Of a DNA stretch of 19,538 nt, positions 6,835-14,939 are shown in pieces (position 1 is the stretch's first letter; every line of letters begins with the position of its first letter). Under the pieces are notes generated by a model. That model was not told the origin of the DNA, did no database searches, and saw only the letters and a program-made list of their open reading frames with translations. The stretch spans positions 1 through 19,538 of the forward strand of contig JAEYXI010000672.1 of the NCBI GenBank assembly GCA_023428515.1. Reading direction: 5' to 3'. Both the position numbers and the translations under genes were made by a program. Source of the DNA: Pseudomonadota bacterium. GTDB taxonomy: Bacteria > Pseudomonadota > Alphaproteobacteria > Rhizobiales > Rhizobiaceae.

Positions 6835-8154
6835 ATGAACGGATTGCGGTCCGGCGTTTGCGCCGGTGCCTTGCTCGTGGCGTTGGGCGCAGGTTCAGCC
6901 TTCGCCCAGGAACTGCCCGGCAAGTTCGACGGCGTCACCATCGACGCCAAGCTGATCGGCGGCCAGCAGTATGAGGCGCTCTACGCGCGCATCCCCGAAT
7001 GGGAGGCGGCGACCGGCGCCAAGGTGAACGTCATCTCCAAGAAGAACCACTTCGATCTCGACAAGGAGATCAAGTCGGACATCGCCTCGAACAGCATCAC
7101 CTGGTGCGTCGCGTCGAACCATTCATCCTTCGCGCCGCAGTATCCCGGCATCTACACCGATCTCGCAGCCCTGCTGCCGAAATCCGAGATCGACGCCTTC
7201 GTGCAGAGCACGATCGGCGCCTCGACGCTCGACGGCAAGCTCGCCATGCTGCCGCGCGCCCAGTTCGACGTTTCGGCGCTCTACTACCAGAAGAGCCTCT
7301 ACGAGGACGAAGCCAAGAAGGCCGCCTACAAGGAAAAGACCGGCAAGGATCTGACGCCTCCGGACACCTGGGAAGAAGTCACGGCGCAGGCCGAGTTCTT
7401 CGCTTCGCCGCCGGACTTCTACGGCACCCAGTTCGCCGGCAAGGAAGAGGCGATCAACGGCCGCTTCTATGAGATGCTGGTTGCCGAGGGCGGCGAATAT
7501 CTCGACGCCGACGGCAAGCCTGCCTTCAACTCCGATGCCGGCGTGCGCGCGCTCGACTGGTTCGTCAATCTCTACAAGGCGAAGGCCGTTCCGGCCGGCA
7601 CCACCAATTATCTGTGGGACGACCTCGGCCAGGGCTTTGCATCCGGCACCGTGGCGCTCAACCTCGACTGGCCGGGCTGGGCAGGTTTCTTCAACGACCC
7701 GAAAGCCTCCAAGGTCGCCGGCAATGTCGGCGTGAAGGTCGCGCCCAAGGGCTCTTCGGGCAAGCGCACCGGCTGGTCGGGCCACCACGGCTTCTCGGTC
7801 ACCGAGAACTGCGCCAACAAGGAAGCCGCCGCTTCGCTCGTCTGGTTCCTGACCAACGAGGACAGCCAGAAGCTCGAATCGGCAGCCGGCCCGCTGCCCA
7901 CCCGCACGGCCGTCTGGGCGTTCAACATCGAGGCCGCGAAGAGCGACCCGTACAAGACCGAAGTGCTGAATGCCTTCCAGGAAGCCGCCGAGAATGCCTT
8001 CGCGGTGCCGCAGACGGCCTCGTGGATCGAGATCTCCAACGCCGTCTATCCAGAGTTGCAGGCCGCTATCCTCGGCGACAAGACCTCGAAGCAGGCGCTC
8101 GACGACGCGGCTGCCAAGGCCACTGAGATCCTGCAGGACGCCGGCGAACTCTGA
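6835..8154 (+). CDS. Periplasmic sugar-binding protein, CUT1 (MalE/UgpB-like) ABC importer
   Basis: The 439-residue protein is a family 1 solute-binding receptor. Residues 1-24 are a Sec signal peptide with cleavage after AFA. The mature part has the family's order: a first lobe with EWEAATGAKVNVI near 55-67, a PRAQFDVSALYYQKSLYED hinge near 141-159, TPPDTWEEVTAQAEFF near 174-189, and WDDLGQGFASGTVALNLDWPG near 262-282, where ligand-stacking aromatics usually sit. ATG 6835 has AGGGAGG at 6822-6828, six bases upstream. It is the first gene of the long operon and diverges from the IclR gene. Downstream hairpins suggest it is made in excess over the permeases. Linkage to L-fuconate enzymes suggests a fucose-type or fucose-containing ligand, but that is inference. 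Confidence 0.92.
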   Translation: MNGLRSGVCAGALLVALGAGSAFAQELPGKFDGVTIDAKLIGGQQYEALYARIPEWEAATGAKVNVISKKNHFDLDKEIKSDIASNSITWCVASNHSSFAPQYPGIYTDLAALLPKSEIDAFVQSTIGASTLDGKLAMLPRAQFDVSALYYQKSLYEDEAKKAAYKEKTGKDLTPPDTWEEVTAQAEFFASPPDFYGTQFAGKEEAINGRFYEMLVAEGGEYLDADGKPAFNSDAGVRALDWFVNLYKAKAVPAGTTNYLWDDLGQGFASGTVALNLDWPGWAGFFNDPKASKVAGNVGVKVAPKGSSGKRTGWSGHHGFSVTENCANKEAAASLVWFLTNEDSQKLESAAGPLPTRTAVWAFNIEAAKSDPYKTEVLNAFQEAAENAFAVPQTASWIEISNAVYPELQAAILGDKTSKQALDDAAAKATEILQDAGEL

Positions 8155-8165
8155 TCCGGTAATTC

Positions 8166-8192
8166 GCGGCCGGGTGACCATCTCCCGGCCGC
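8166..8192 (+). terminator. Hairpin downstream of the CUT1 binding-protein gene
   Basis: GCGGCCGGG (8166-8174) pairs perfectly with CCCGGCCGC (8184-8192) across a 9-base loop. No T-run follows. It is likely an mRNA-stabilising or partially terminating element limiting transcription of the permease genes relative to the receptor. Confidence 0.55.
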
Positions 8193-8198
8193 TGTCCT

Positions 8199-8220
8199 CC
8201 CCGCCGAACTATCGTCGGGG
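8199..8220 (+). terminator. Second, weaker hairpin in the same intergenic gap
   Basis: CCCCGcCGA (8199-8207) faces TCGtCGGGG (8212-8220) with one internal mismatch and a 4-base loop. It directly follows the previous hairpin, and the permease start is 27 bases further on. It probably acts with the first hairpin. Confidence 0.4.
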
Positions 8221-8247
8221 CACGCTTCCTTCACCTGCCTGGACGAC

Positions 8248-9144
8248 ATGAAAAACTGGAAGCCATCCGCACCGACGCTTCTGCTGCTGCCGGCCATCAT
8301 CGTTCTCGCCGCCGTGGTGATCGTGCCGCTGGCGCTTTCCCTTTATTCCAGCTTCACGCCGTTCCGGCTGACCAGGCCCGAGACGTTCTACGTCTTCATC
8401 GGCTTCCGCAACTACATCAACATCCTGTCCGACCGGGACTTCTGGATCGCTTTCGGCCGTACGGTGCTCTTGCTCACCGTCGCGCTCAATCTCGAGATGA
8501 TGCTCGGCCTCGGCCTTGCCATGCTGGTCGAGAAGGCGACACGCGGCCAGCGCCTGCTGCGCACGCTGATGATGTTCCCGATGATGTTCTCGCCGATCTT
8601 GGTCGGCTTCCAGTTCAAATTCATGTTCAACGACAATATTGGCCTGGTGAACAACGCGCTGCAGTCGCTCGGCCTGACCGACGAGGCGATCCCGTGGCTG
8701 ATCGAAGGGCATCTCGCCTTCATCGCCATCACTGTCGCCGAGGTCTGGTCGTCCACGTCGGTCTTCGCGATCCTGATCCTTGCCGGCCTGCTCGCTATGC
8801 CGAAGGAGCCGATCGAGGCGGCGCGCGTCGACGGCTGCACGCCCTGGCAGACGTTCCGCTATGTCACGCTGCCCTTCGTCATGCCCTTCGCCTACATCGC
8901 CATGACGATCCGCTCGCTCGACGTGGCGCGTGCCTATGACATCGTGAAGATCATGACCGACGGCGGCCCCGCCGGTCGAACCGAGCTCCTGTGGACGCTT
9001 GTCGGCCGCACCGCCTACAGCGACGCCCGCATGGGCCTTGCCAATGCGATGGCCTATTTCTCGATCCTGCTGTCGATCCTCTTCACGGTCTATTTCTTCC
9101 GCAAGCTCGCTGCGGCGCGCAATCAGATCGGCGCGGAGTGGTAG
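8248..9144 (+). CDS. CUT1 ABC permease, MalF/UgpA type
   Basis: The 298-residue inner-membrane protein is of the BPD_transp_1 family. A first transmembrane segment lies at about 10-32, and further helices run through to the C-terminus. The cytoplasmic EAA loop that docks on the ATPase is clear: EAARVDGCTPWQTF at 190-203, followed by LP at 208-209. RAYDIVKIMTDGGPAGRTELL near the C-terminus is typical of MalF-type partners. The ATG at 8248 has only a weak ribosome-binding site (GGA at 8241-8243), and no better start is in frame. It is co-transcribed with the receptor gene upstream across the two hairpins and ends one base before the next start. It forms the channel with the following permease. 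Confidence 0.92.
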   Translation: MKNWKPSAPTLLLLPAIIVLAAVVIVPLALSLYSSFTPFRLTRPETFYVFIGFRNYINILSDRDFWIAFGRTVLLLTVALNLEMMLGLGLAMLVEKATRGQRLLRTLMMFPMMFSPILVGFQFKFMFNDNIGLVNNALQSLGLTDEAIPWLIEGHLAFIAITVAEVWSSTSVFAILILAGLLAMPKEPIEAARVDGCTPWQTFRYVTLPFVMPFAYIAMTIRSLDVARAYDIVKIMTDGGPAGRTELLWTLVGRTAYSDARMGLANAMAYFSILLSILFTVYFFRKLAAARNQIGAEW

Positions 9145-9145
9145 G

Positions 9146-10012
9146 ATGAACGAGAACGCCGCTGCCCGCCTGAAGAAGACGATCCTGCGCGTCGCCTATT
9201 GGATCGGGCTCTTCCTGGCGATGCTGATCATCTGCCTGCCCGGCCTGTGGATCGTGCTGTCGTCGTTTCGGCCGACAGTCGAGATCATGGCGAAGCCGCC
9301 AGTCTGGATTCCCAACGAGCTCTCCTTCGACGCCTATGTCGCGATGTTCTCCGGCATCGGGAAGGGCGGCATTCCGGTCATCGACTATTTCCGCAATTCG
9401 CTGATCATCTCGGTGACCTCGACGGTGATCGCCATCGTCATCGGCATGGCTGGCGGCTACGCCTTCGCTCGCTATCGTTTCCGCGGCAAGTCCGGCTGGT
9501 TCCTCGGGCTGATGCTGACGCGCACGATTCCGGGCATCGCATTGTCGTTGCCGCTCTTCTTCATCTTCGCGCGCATCGGCATCATCGACACGCATTTCGG
9601 TCTGATCCTCGTCTATGTCGCGCTCAACATCCCCTTTACGATCTGGCTGATCGACGGCTTTTTCCGCCAGGTGCCGCGCGATCTGGCCGAAGCCGCGCAG
9701 ATCGACGGCTGCACGCGCTGGCAAGCTTTCTGGCAGGTCGAATTCCCGCTCGCCGGCCCCGGCATCGCATCCGCCGGCATCTTCGCCTTCCTCACCTGCT
9801 GGAACGAGTTCGCGCTGGCCTCCCAACTGACGCGCTCGGTTAACTCCAAGACGCTGCCGGTCGGTCTGCTCGACTACACCGCCGAGTTCACCATCGACTG
9901 GCGCGGTATGTGCGCGCTCGCGGTGGTGATGATCATCCCGGCGCTGACGCTAACCTTCATCGTCCAGAAGCATCTCGTCGGCGGGCTGACCTCCGGCGCG
10001 GTGAAAGGATAA
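9146..10012 (+). CDS. CUT1 ABC permease, MalG/UgpE type
   Basis: The 288-residue BPD_transp_1 membrane protein has the MalG-type layout: an N-terminal helix at about 16-40 with the following SSFRP, a DYFRNSLIIS segment at about 80-89, a helix ending GGYAFARYRFRGK, and the EAA loop EAAQIDGCTRWQAF at 182-195 with LAGPG behind it. The CWNEFALASQLT motif near the end is typical. ATG 9146 has GGAG at 9135-9138, seven bases upstream, and lies one base after the previous stop. Upstream in-frame starts inside the preceding gene are not supported. It is the heterodimer partner of the preceding permease. Confidence 0.92.
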   Translation: MNENAAARLKKTILRVAYWIGLFLAMLIICLPGLWIVLSSFRPTVEIMAKPPVWIPNELSFDAYVAMFSGIGKGGIPVIDYFRNSLIISVTSTVIAIVIGMAGGYAFARYRFRGKSGWFLGLMLTRTIPGIALSLPLFFIFARIGIIDTHFGLILVYVALNIPFTIWLIDGFFRQVPRDLAEAAQIDGCTRWQAFWQVEFPLAGPGIASAGIFAFLTCWNEFALASQLTRSVNSKTLPVGLLDYTAEFTIDWRGMCALAVVMIIPALTLTFIVQKHLVGGLTSGAVKG

Positions 10013-10016
10013 CTCC

Positions 10017-11114
10017 ATGACTACAGTCACCCTCAAGAAGCTCGAGAAGCGCTACGGCAATGTCGGCGTCGTGCACGGCATCGACCTCGATGTGGCCGAT
10101 CGCGAGTTCATCGCGCTGGTCGGCCCCTCCGGCTGCGGCAAGTCGACGACGCTGCGCATGATCGCCGGCCTCGAGGAAATCTCGGGCGGCGAGATCAGGA
10201 TCGGCGACCGTGTGGTCAACGACCTGCCGCCGCGCTCGCGCAACATCTCCATGGTCTTCCAGTCCTATGCGCTCTACCCGCACATGACGGTGAAGGAGAA
10301 CATGGGCTTCTCGCTGAAGATCGCCGGGCGCCCGCAGGACGAGATCGAGAAGCGTGTAACGGAAGCCGCACGCATCCTCGATCTTGGTCAGCTCATGGAG
10401 CGGCGGCCTTCGCAGCTTTCCGGCGGCCAGCGCCAGCGCGTCGCCATGGGCCGCGCCATCGTGCGCAACCCCGACGTCTTCCTGTTCGACGAGCCGCTTT
10501 CCAACCTCGACGCGAAGCTACGCACGCAGATGCGCACCGAGATCAAGAAGCTGCACGCCAAGGTCCAGTCGACGATTATCTATGTCACGCACGACCAGGT
10601 CGAGGCGATGACGCTATCCGACCGCATCGTCATCATGCGCGACGGCCATATCGAGCAGGTCGGCACGCCGGACGAGGTGTTCAAGCGGCCGGCGACACGT
10701 TTCGTCGCCGGGTTCATCGGCTCCCCGCCGATGAACCTTGTCGAGGCGACCGTCGATGGCGGCGAGCTTCGTTTCGAGGATGGCGCTAGCCTGCCGATCC
10801 CTCGCCAGTTCAGGCAGAAGGTCAGTGCCGGCCAAAAGGTGGTGTTCGGGTTGCGGCCGGATGATATCTATCCCAGCGGGCATGGCATCCATGCCGGCGA
10901 GGACGAGGATATCCATGCGGTCGAACTGCCTGTTACGATCACCGAGCCGCTCGGCAACGAGACGCTGGTCTTTGTCGAATTCACCGGGCGCGACTGGGTG
11001 TCCCGCATGCTGAACCCCAGGCCGTTGCGCTCCGGCGAGCGCGTGGGCATGAGCCTCGACTTGTCGCAGGCCCATCTGTTCGACGCCGGCACCGGACGGT
11101 CGCTGAGGAGCTGA
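10017..11114 (+). CDS. CUT1 ABC ATPase, MalK/UgpC type
   Basis: The 365-residue cytoplasmic ATPase energises the CUT1 importer. Motifs are all intact: Walker A GPSGCGKST at 36-44, Q-loop Gln82 (FQSYALYPHM), signature LSGGQ at 134-138, Walker B VFLFDEP at 154-160 with catalytic Glu159, D-loop SNLDAKLR at 162-169, and switch His192. From about residue 235 a C-terminal TOBE/OB regulatory domain follows, with VVFGLRPDDIYP as its landmark. ATG 10017 has AAAGGA at 10004-10009, seven bases upstream. It follows the second permease by four bases and precedes the first enzyme gene by four, so transport and metabolism are one transcription unit. Confidence 0.94.
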   Translation: MTTVTLKKLEKRYGNVGVVHGIDLDVADREFIALVGPSGCGKSTTLRMIAGLEEISGGEIRIGDRVVNDLPPRSRNISMVFQSYALYPHMTVKENMGFSLKIAGRPQDEIEKRVTEAARILDLGQLMERRPSQLSGGQRQRVAMGRAIVRNPDVFLFDEPLSNLDAKLRTQMRTEIKKLHAKVQSTIIYVTHDQVEAMTLSDRIVIMRDGHIEQVGTPDEVFKRPATRFVAGFIGSPPMNLVEATVDGGELRFEDGASLPIPRQFRQKVSAGQKVVFGLRPDDIYPSGHGIHAGEDEDIHAVELPVTITEPLGNETLVFVEFTGRDWVSRMLNPRPLRSGERVGMSLDLSQAHLFDAGTGRSLRS

Positions 11115-11118
11115 CGTC

Positions 11119-12231
11119 ATGGCCAGGATCGAAAAAGTCGAACTCCGGATGGTCGACCTGAAGCCGAAGGTCAAACGCACCGATGCGATCCAGAGCTTCG
11201 TGAGCCAGGAGACGCCGATCGTCACCATCACGGATTCGGATGGCGCTGTCGGCACCGGCTATTCCTACACGATCGGCACCGGCGGCTCGTCCGTCATGCG
11301 TCTCATCGCCGACCATCTTGCGCCGCGCATCATCGGCGACGATGCCGACATGATCGAGGCCATCTGGCACAAGCTGGAATTCGCCACCCATGCGACTACC
11401 ATCGGGGCGATCACCGCGATTGCGCTCGCCGCGATCGACACCGCGCTCTGGGACCTGCGCGCCAGGAAGCAGGGGCTGCCGCTTTGGAAGCTCGCCGGCG
11501 GCGCCAAGGAAAAAGCGCCGCTCTACACCACCGAGGGGGGCTGGCTGCACATAGAGCCGCAGGCGCTTGTGGACGACGCGCTTCAGGCGAAGGCAAAGGG
11601 GTTCCGTGGCTCCAAGGTCAAGATCGGCAAGCCGACGGGCGCCGAAGACTTTGCGCGGCTGTCGGCAGTGCGCAAGGCACTCGGCGACGACTATGAGATC
11701 ATGACCGACTGCAACCAGGGTTTTGCGGTGGACGAGGCCATCCGTCGCGCCGCGCGCCTGAGAGAGCTCGATCTCGCCTGGATAGAGGAGCCGCTGCCGG
11801 CCGACGACATCGACGGCCATGTCAGGCTGTCGAACTCCACACCGACGCCGATCGCGGTCGGCGAGTCGCTCTATTCCATCCGTCATTTCCGCGAGTACAT
11901 GCAGAAGGGCGGCTGCAACATCGTGCAGGTCGATGTCGGCCGTATCGGCGGCATCACGCCTTGGCTGAAAGTCGCCCACGCGGCCGAAGCGTTCGACATT
12001 CCCGTCTGTCCGCACTTCCTAATGGAGTTGCACATCAGCCTGGTCTGCGCGGTGCAGAACGGCAAATACATCGAGTACATCCCGCAGCTCGACGACCTGA
12101 CCGGCAAGCGCATGAGGATCGCCGACGGCTACGGCTACGCGCCGACCGATCCCGGCATTGGGATCGACTGGGACTGGGATAAGGTGAAGGCGCTGTCGAT
12201 CGCTGAATTCGACAGGACAATCACTGCCTGA
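11119..12231 (+). CDS. Mandelate racemase-group enolase-superfamily enzyme, substrate unknown
   Basis: The 370-residue protein has the N-terminal capping domain (about 1-125) and the TIM barrel of the mandelate racemase/muconate lactonising family. Visible active-site residues are Lys166-x-Lys168, metal ligands Asp197, Glu223 and Glu249, the Asp272/His299 dyad, and Glu319. Every one is offset by exactly +2 from mandelate racemase numbering (164/166/195/221/247/270/297/317). It should therefore enolise a 2-hydroxy carboxylate, giving either epimerisation or, more likely in a sugar operon, dehydration of a sugar acid. GAGGAG at 11105-11110 precedes ATG 11119 by eight bases. It is a second enolase-superfamily gene in the same operon as L-fuconate dehydratase, so the two probably act on different acids or epimers. 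The exact substrate cannot be read from sequence. Confidence 0.9.
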   Translation: MARIEKVELRMVDLKPKVKRTDAIQSFVSQETPIVTITDSDGAVGTGYSYTIGTGGSSVMRLIADHLAPRIIGDDADMIEAIWHKLEFATHATTIGAITAIALAAIDTALWDLRARKQGLPLWKLAGGAKEKAPLYTTEGGWLHIEPQALVDDALQAKAKGFRGSKVKIGKPTGAEDFARLSAVRKALGDDYEIMTDCNQGFAVDEAIRRAARLRELDLAWIEEPLPADDIDGHVRLSNSTPTPIAVGESLYSIRHFREYMQKGGCNIVQVDVGRIGGITPWLKVAHAAEAFDIPVCPHFLMELHISLVCAVQNGKYIEYIPQLDDLTGKRMRIADGYGYAPTDPGIGIDWDWDKVKALSIAEFDRTITA

Positions 12232-12242
12232 GGGAGGAATTT

Positions 12243-12572
12243 ATGCAGCGCATGGGAAGCATTCTCGGCATCAAGCCGGAGGCGATTGCCGAATACAAGC
12301 GCATCCACGCCGACGTCTGGCCGGAGGTGCTGGCGATGATCGCGGCCTGCAACATCAGGAACTACACGATCTTCCTGAAGGAGCCGGAGAACCTGCTCTT
12401 CGCCTATTTCGAGTATCACGGTACAGACTGGGCTGCCGACCAAGCGAAGATGGCCGCCGATCCGAAGACACAGGAGTGGTGGTCGGTCTGCATGCCGATG
12501 CAGGCGCCGCTCGCGACCCGCAAGGAAGGCGAGTGGTGGGCCGAGATGGAAAACGTATTCCATGTGGACTGA
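12243..12572 (+). CDS. L-rhamnose/L-fucose mutarotase (RhaM family, DUF718)
   Basis: The 109-residue protein matches the small dimeric alpha/beta-barrel mutarotases of the RhaM family in length and pattern: Tyr18 and His22 in YKRIHADVWPE (18-28), NYTIFL at 40-45, an acidic-aromatic strand FAYFEY, paired tryptophans at 79-80, and the closing FHVD. His22 is at the same number as the catalytic His of Escherichia coli RhaM. It interconverts alpha and beta anomers of a 6-deoxyhexose in the cytoplasm, supplying the anomer the sugar dehydrogenase uses. ATG 12243 has an excellent GGGAGG nearby (12232-12237), starting just after the previous stop. With an L-fuconate dehydratase downstream, the natural substrate may be L-fucose instead of L-rhamnose. 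Confidence 0.88.
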   Translation: MQRMGSILGIKPEAIAEYKRIHADVWPEVLAMIAACNIRNYTIFLKEPENLLFAYFEYHGTDWAADQAKMAADPKTQEWWSVCMPMQAPLATRKEGEWWAEMENVFHVD

Positions 12573-12575
12573 GAC

Positions 12576-13646
12576 GTGACAGCCTTCGATCCCTCTGCGC
12601 TTGCCCAGTCGTGGCCTGCACCTTCCAAGCCTCGTCCGGCGGTGACGTTTGGTGCTGGGTCGATCGTCGGCGACGCGCACTACCCGGCGTATAAGAAGAG
12701 CGGCGTGCCAATCGCCGGGCTTTACGATCCGGATACCGAGAAGGCGAAGAAGCTCGCCGACGCCTGGAACACGGTAGCCTTCGCCAGCATTGAGGACGCA
12801 GTTTCGGTCGAAGGCGCGATCTTCGACCTCGCTACCCCGCCGGCGGCGCATGCCAGGGTGCTGGCCGCGTTGCCCGACGGCGCGCCTGTGCTCATCCAGA
12901 AGCCGATGGGCGGTGATCTCGCCGCGGCGACCGAAATCCTGCAGATCTGCCGCCGCAAGAACCTTACAGCCGCCGTCAATTTCCAGCTTCGCTTCGCGCC
13001 GATGATGCTGGCACTGAAGGACGCGATCGCCAAGGGCTGGCTTGGCCAGGTGGTCGACTTCGATGTCCTGCTGGCGCTCTCGACGCCGTGGAGCCTGTGG
13101 GAGTTCGTCGCCCGCGAGCCGCGCGTCGAGATCGCCCTCCACTCGATCCATTATCTCGACCTTATCAGGCATATCCTCGGCGACCCCAAGGGCGTGCACG
13201 CCAAGACGCTCGGCCATCCCAACCACAAAATAGCCCAGACCCGCACCAGCGCGATCCTCGACTACGGCGACACCGTCCGCTGCAACCTGTCGATCAATCA
13301 CGACCACGCGTTCGGCCGCAAATATCAGGCCTGCGAATTCCGGGTCTGCGGCACCGAGGGCGCCGCCTATCTGAAGCTCGGCGTCAATCTCGACTACCCG
13401 CGCGGGGAACCGGATATCCTGCAGATCTACCCCAAGGGTGGCGACGGCTGGGTCGATGTTCCTCTCAAGGGAACATGGTTTCCCGACGGCTTCGTCGGGC
13501 GCATGGCCAATCTCCAGCGCTTTGTCGCCGGCGAGGATGCCGAACTGGTCGGCTCGGTCGAGGATGCCTGGAACACGATGGCGCTCGTCGAGGCCGCCTA
13601 TGAATCGAGTGCCGCGCCTGCGACGCAACTAGCGAAGAAGCCCTGA
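12576..13646 (+). CDS. Gfo/Idh/MocA-family oxidoreductase
   Basis: The 356-residue protein has an N-terminal Rossmann domain ([17 protein letters not shown] at 23-39; [11 protein letters not shown] at 47-57 gives an Asp at the second strand, suggesting NAD preference). A Gln-Lys-Pro follows at 108-110 where the family usually has Glu-Lys-Pro. The C-terminal alpha/beta domain carries [14 protein letters not shown] at 189-202, with candidate catalytic His192 and Asp195. Lys109 is retained. Such enzymes oxidise or reduce hydroxyls of sugars and cyclitols with NAD(P). GTG 12576 is assigned from the reading frame directly after the previous stop, with a poor ribosome-binding site; the true start could be a few codons later, but no ATG precedes the Rossmann strand. 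It could be the missing sugar dehydrogenase or an epimerising enzyme. The substrate is not known. Confidence 0.87.
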   Translation: MTAFDPSALAQSWPAPSKPRPAVTFGAGSIVGDAHYPAYKKSGVPIAGLYDPDTEKAKKLADAWNTVAFASIEDAVSVEGAIFDLATPPAAHARVLAALPDGAPVLIQKPMGGDLAAATEILQICRRKNLTAAVNFQLRFAPMMLALKDAIAKGWLGQVVDFDVLLALSTPWSLWEFVAREPRVEIALHSIHYLDLIRHILGDPKGVHAKTLGHPNHKIAQTRTSAILDYGDTVRCNLSINHDHAFGRKYQACEFRVCGTEGAAYLKLGVNLDYPRGEPDILQIYPKGGDGWVDVPLKGTWFPDGFVGRMANLQRFVAGEDAELVGSVEDAWNTMALVEAAYESSAAPATQLAKKP

Positions 13647-14095
13647 TGGAACAGACCACCTATTTCGATGACTACGAGATCGGCTCCAGTCGCACGACTT
13701 TCGGGCGCACCATTACAGAGACCGATTTTGTCGTGCATGCCGGGCATACGGGCGACTTCTTCCCGCATCACATGGATGCCGAGTTCATGAAGGCAACCGA
13801 GTTCGGCCAGCGCATCGCGCACGGCACGATGGTGTTTTCGATCGGCGTCGGGCTGACGGCAAGCGTCGTGAACCCGGTCGCCTTCTCCTATGGTTACGAC
13901 CGGCTGCGGTTTATCAAACCCGTCTTCATCGGCGACACGATCAAAACGAAGACGACGATATCCGCCAAAGAGGACGACCCCAAGCGCTCGAACCACGGCC
14001 GCGTCATCGAGCGCGTCGAGGTGATCAACCAGCGCGGCGAGATCGTGCTGGCGACGGACCACATTTACATCGTCGAGCGCCGCCCGGAAAAATAG
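13646..14095 (+). CDS. MaoC-family (hot-dog fold) dehydratase/hydratase
   Basis: The 149-residue single-domain MaoC-like protein shows the hydratase-2 motif: Asp37 and His42 in GDFFPHHMD (36-44), then [11 protein letters not shown] at 55-65, the usual Ala-His-Gly turn, and a final strand. The Asp/His dyad spacing (D-x4-H) is the canonical one, so it should be active in adding or removing water across a double bond next to a carbonyl, classically on acyl-CoA thioesters. Its ATG overlaps the previous stop by one base (TGATG), so it is translationally coupled to the Gfo/Idh/MocA gene. A CoA-type hydratase among sugar-acid enzymes is unexpected. Either it acts on a keto-sugar acid, or the pathway passes through a CoA ester. 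Confidence 0.88.
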   Translation: MEQTTYFDDYEIGSSRTTFGRTITETDFVVHAGHTGDFFPHHMDAEFMKATEFGQRIAHGTMVFSIGVGLTASVVNPVAFSYGYDRLRFIKPVFIGDTIKTKTTISAKEDDPKRSNHGRVIERVEVINQRGEIVLATDHIYIVERRPEK

Positions 14096-14164
14096 GGTAC
14101 TGCCGACCAGAGCGCCGCTAACGGCCGCGAGACAACGAAACATTCGAAACTGACAGGACAAGCC

Positions 14165-14896
14165 ATGAGCGACCTCACCGGAAAAACCGTTCTCATCACC
14201 GCAGCCGCGCAGGGCATCGGCCGCGCGACGGCGCTGGCTTTCGCAAGGAGCGGCGCTAAGGTTATTGCGACGGACGTCAACCTCGACAAGCTGAACGAGA
14301 TTAGCGGCGAGCCCAACGTCACGACCGGCAAGCTCGACGTGCTATCCGACGACGCGGTCAAGGCTTTCGTCGGTGGCATCGGCAACGTCGATGTACTCGC
14401 CAACTGCGCCGGTTTCGTGCATGCGGGCAGCATCCTCGAGATGAAGGACGAGGAGTTCGATTTCGCGGTCAACCTCAACGTCCGCTCGATGATCCGCACC
14501 ATCCGCGCGGTGCTGCCGGGCATGCTGGAGCGCGGCGATGGCGCGATCGTCAACATCGCGTCGGTCGCGGGCAGCATCAAGGGCGTGCCGAACCGCTTCG
14601 CCTATGGCGTCACGAAGGCGGCCGTTGTCGGCCTGACCAAGGCGGTCGCCGCCGACTATGTCGCCAAGGGCATCCGCTGCAACTGCATCTGCCCCGGCAC
14701 GGTCGAAAGCCCCTCGCTCGATGACCGCCTGCGCGCGCAGGGAGATTATGAAGCCGCGCGAAAAGCTTTCATCGCGCGTCAGCCGATCGGCCGCATCGGC
14801 ACGCCCGAGGAGATCGCCGACCTGGCCGTCTATCTCGCCGGCGCCACCTACACGACAGGCCAAGCCTACAACATCGACGGCGGCTGGACGATCTAG
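14165..14896 (+). CDS. SDR, probable 2-keto-3-deoxy-L-fuconate 4-dehydrogenase
   Basis: The 243-residue classical short-chain dehydrogenase has the coenzyme loop TAAAQGIGRA at 12-21, Asp37 at the end of the second strand (NAD preference), NCAG at 80-83, catalytic Ser133, Tyr147 and Lys151 (YGVTK), and GIRCNCICPGTVESPSL at 169-185. The TAAAQGIG, NLNVRSM and RCNC-CPGTV blocks are those of the BDH2/DHRS6 subgroup, as I recall them. Bacterial members of that subgroup oxidise the C4 hydroxyl of 2-keto-3-deoxy-L-fuconate to the 2,4-diketo acid, directly after L-fuconate dehydratase, which is the next gene here. The start ATG 14165 follows AGGA at 14155-14158. A 69-base gap from the MaoC gene holds no clear structure. 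Alternative: a 3-hydroxybutyrate-type dehydrogenase, less likely given the neighbour. Confidence 0.9.
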   Translation: MSDLTGKTVLITAAAQGIGRATALAFARSGAKVIATDVNLDKLNEISGEPNVTTGKLDVLSDDAVKAFVGGIGNVDVLANCAGFVHAGSILEMKDEEFDFAVNLNVRSMIRTIRAVLPGMLERGDGAIVNIASVAGSIKGVPNRFAYGVTKAAVVGLTKAVAADYVAKGIRCNCICPGTVESPSLDDRLRAQGDYEAARKAFIARQPIGRIGTPEEIADLAVYLAGATYTTGQAYNIDGGWTI

Positions 14897-14939
14897 CCAA
14901 AACCGTCGGCGCCACGACACGGAACCCGAGCATCCGCCT

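Noticed and set aside
12135..13628. Long minus-strand open frame (about 497 codons) opposite the mutarotase and Gfo/Idh/MocA genes
   Set aside because: It is an antisense shadow of G+C-rich codon use; the plus strand has clear family motifs across the whole stretch and the minus product shows none.
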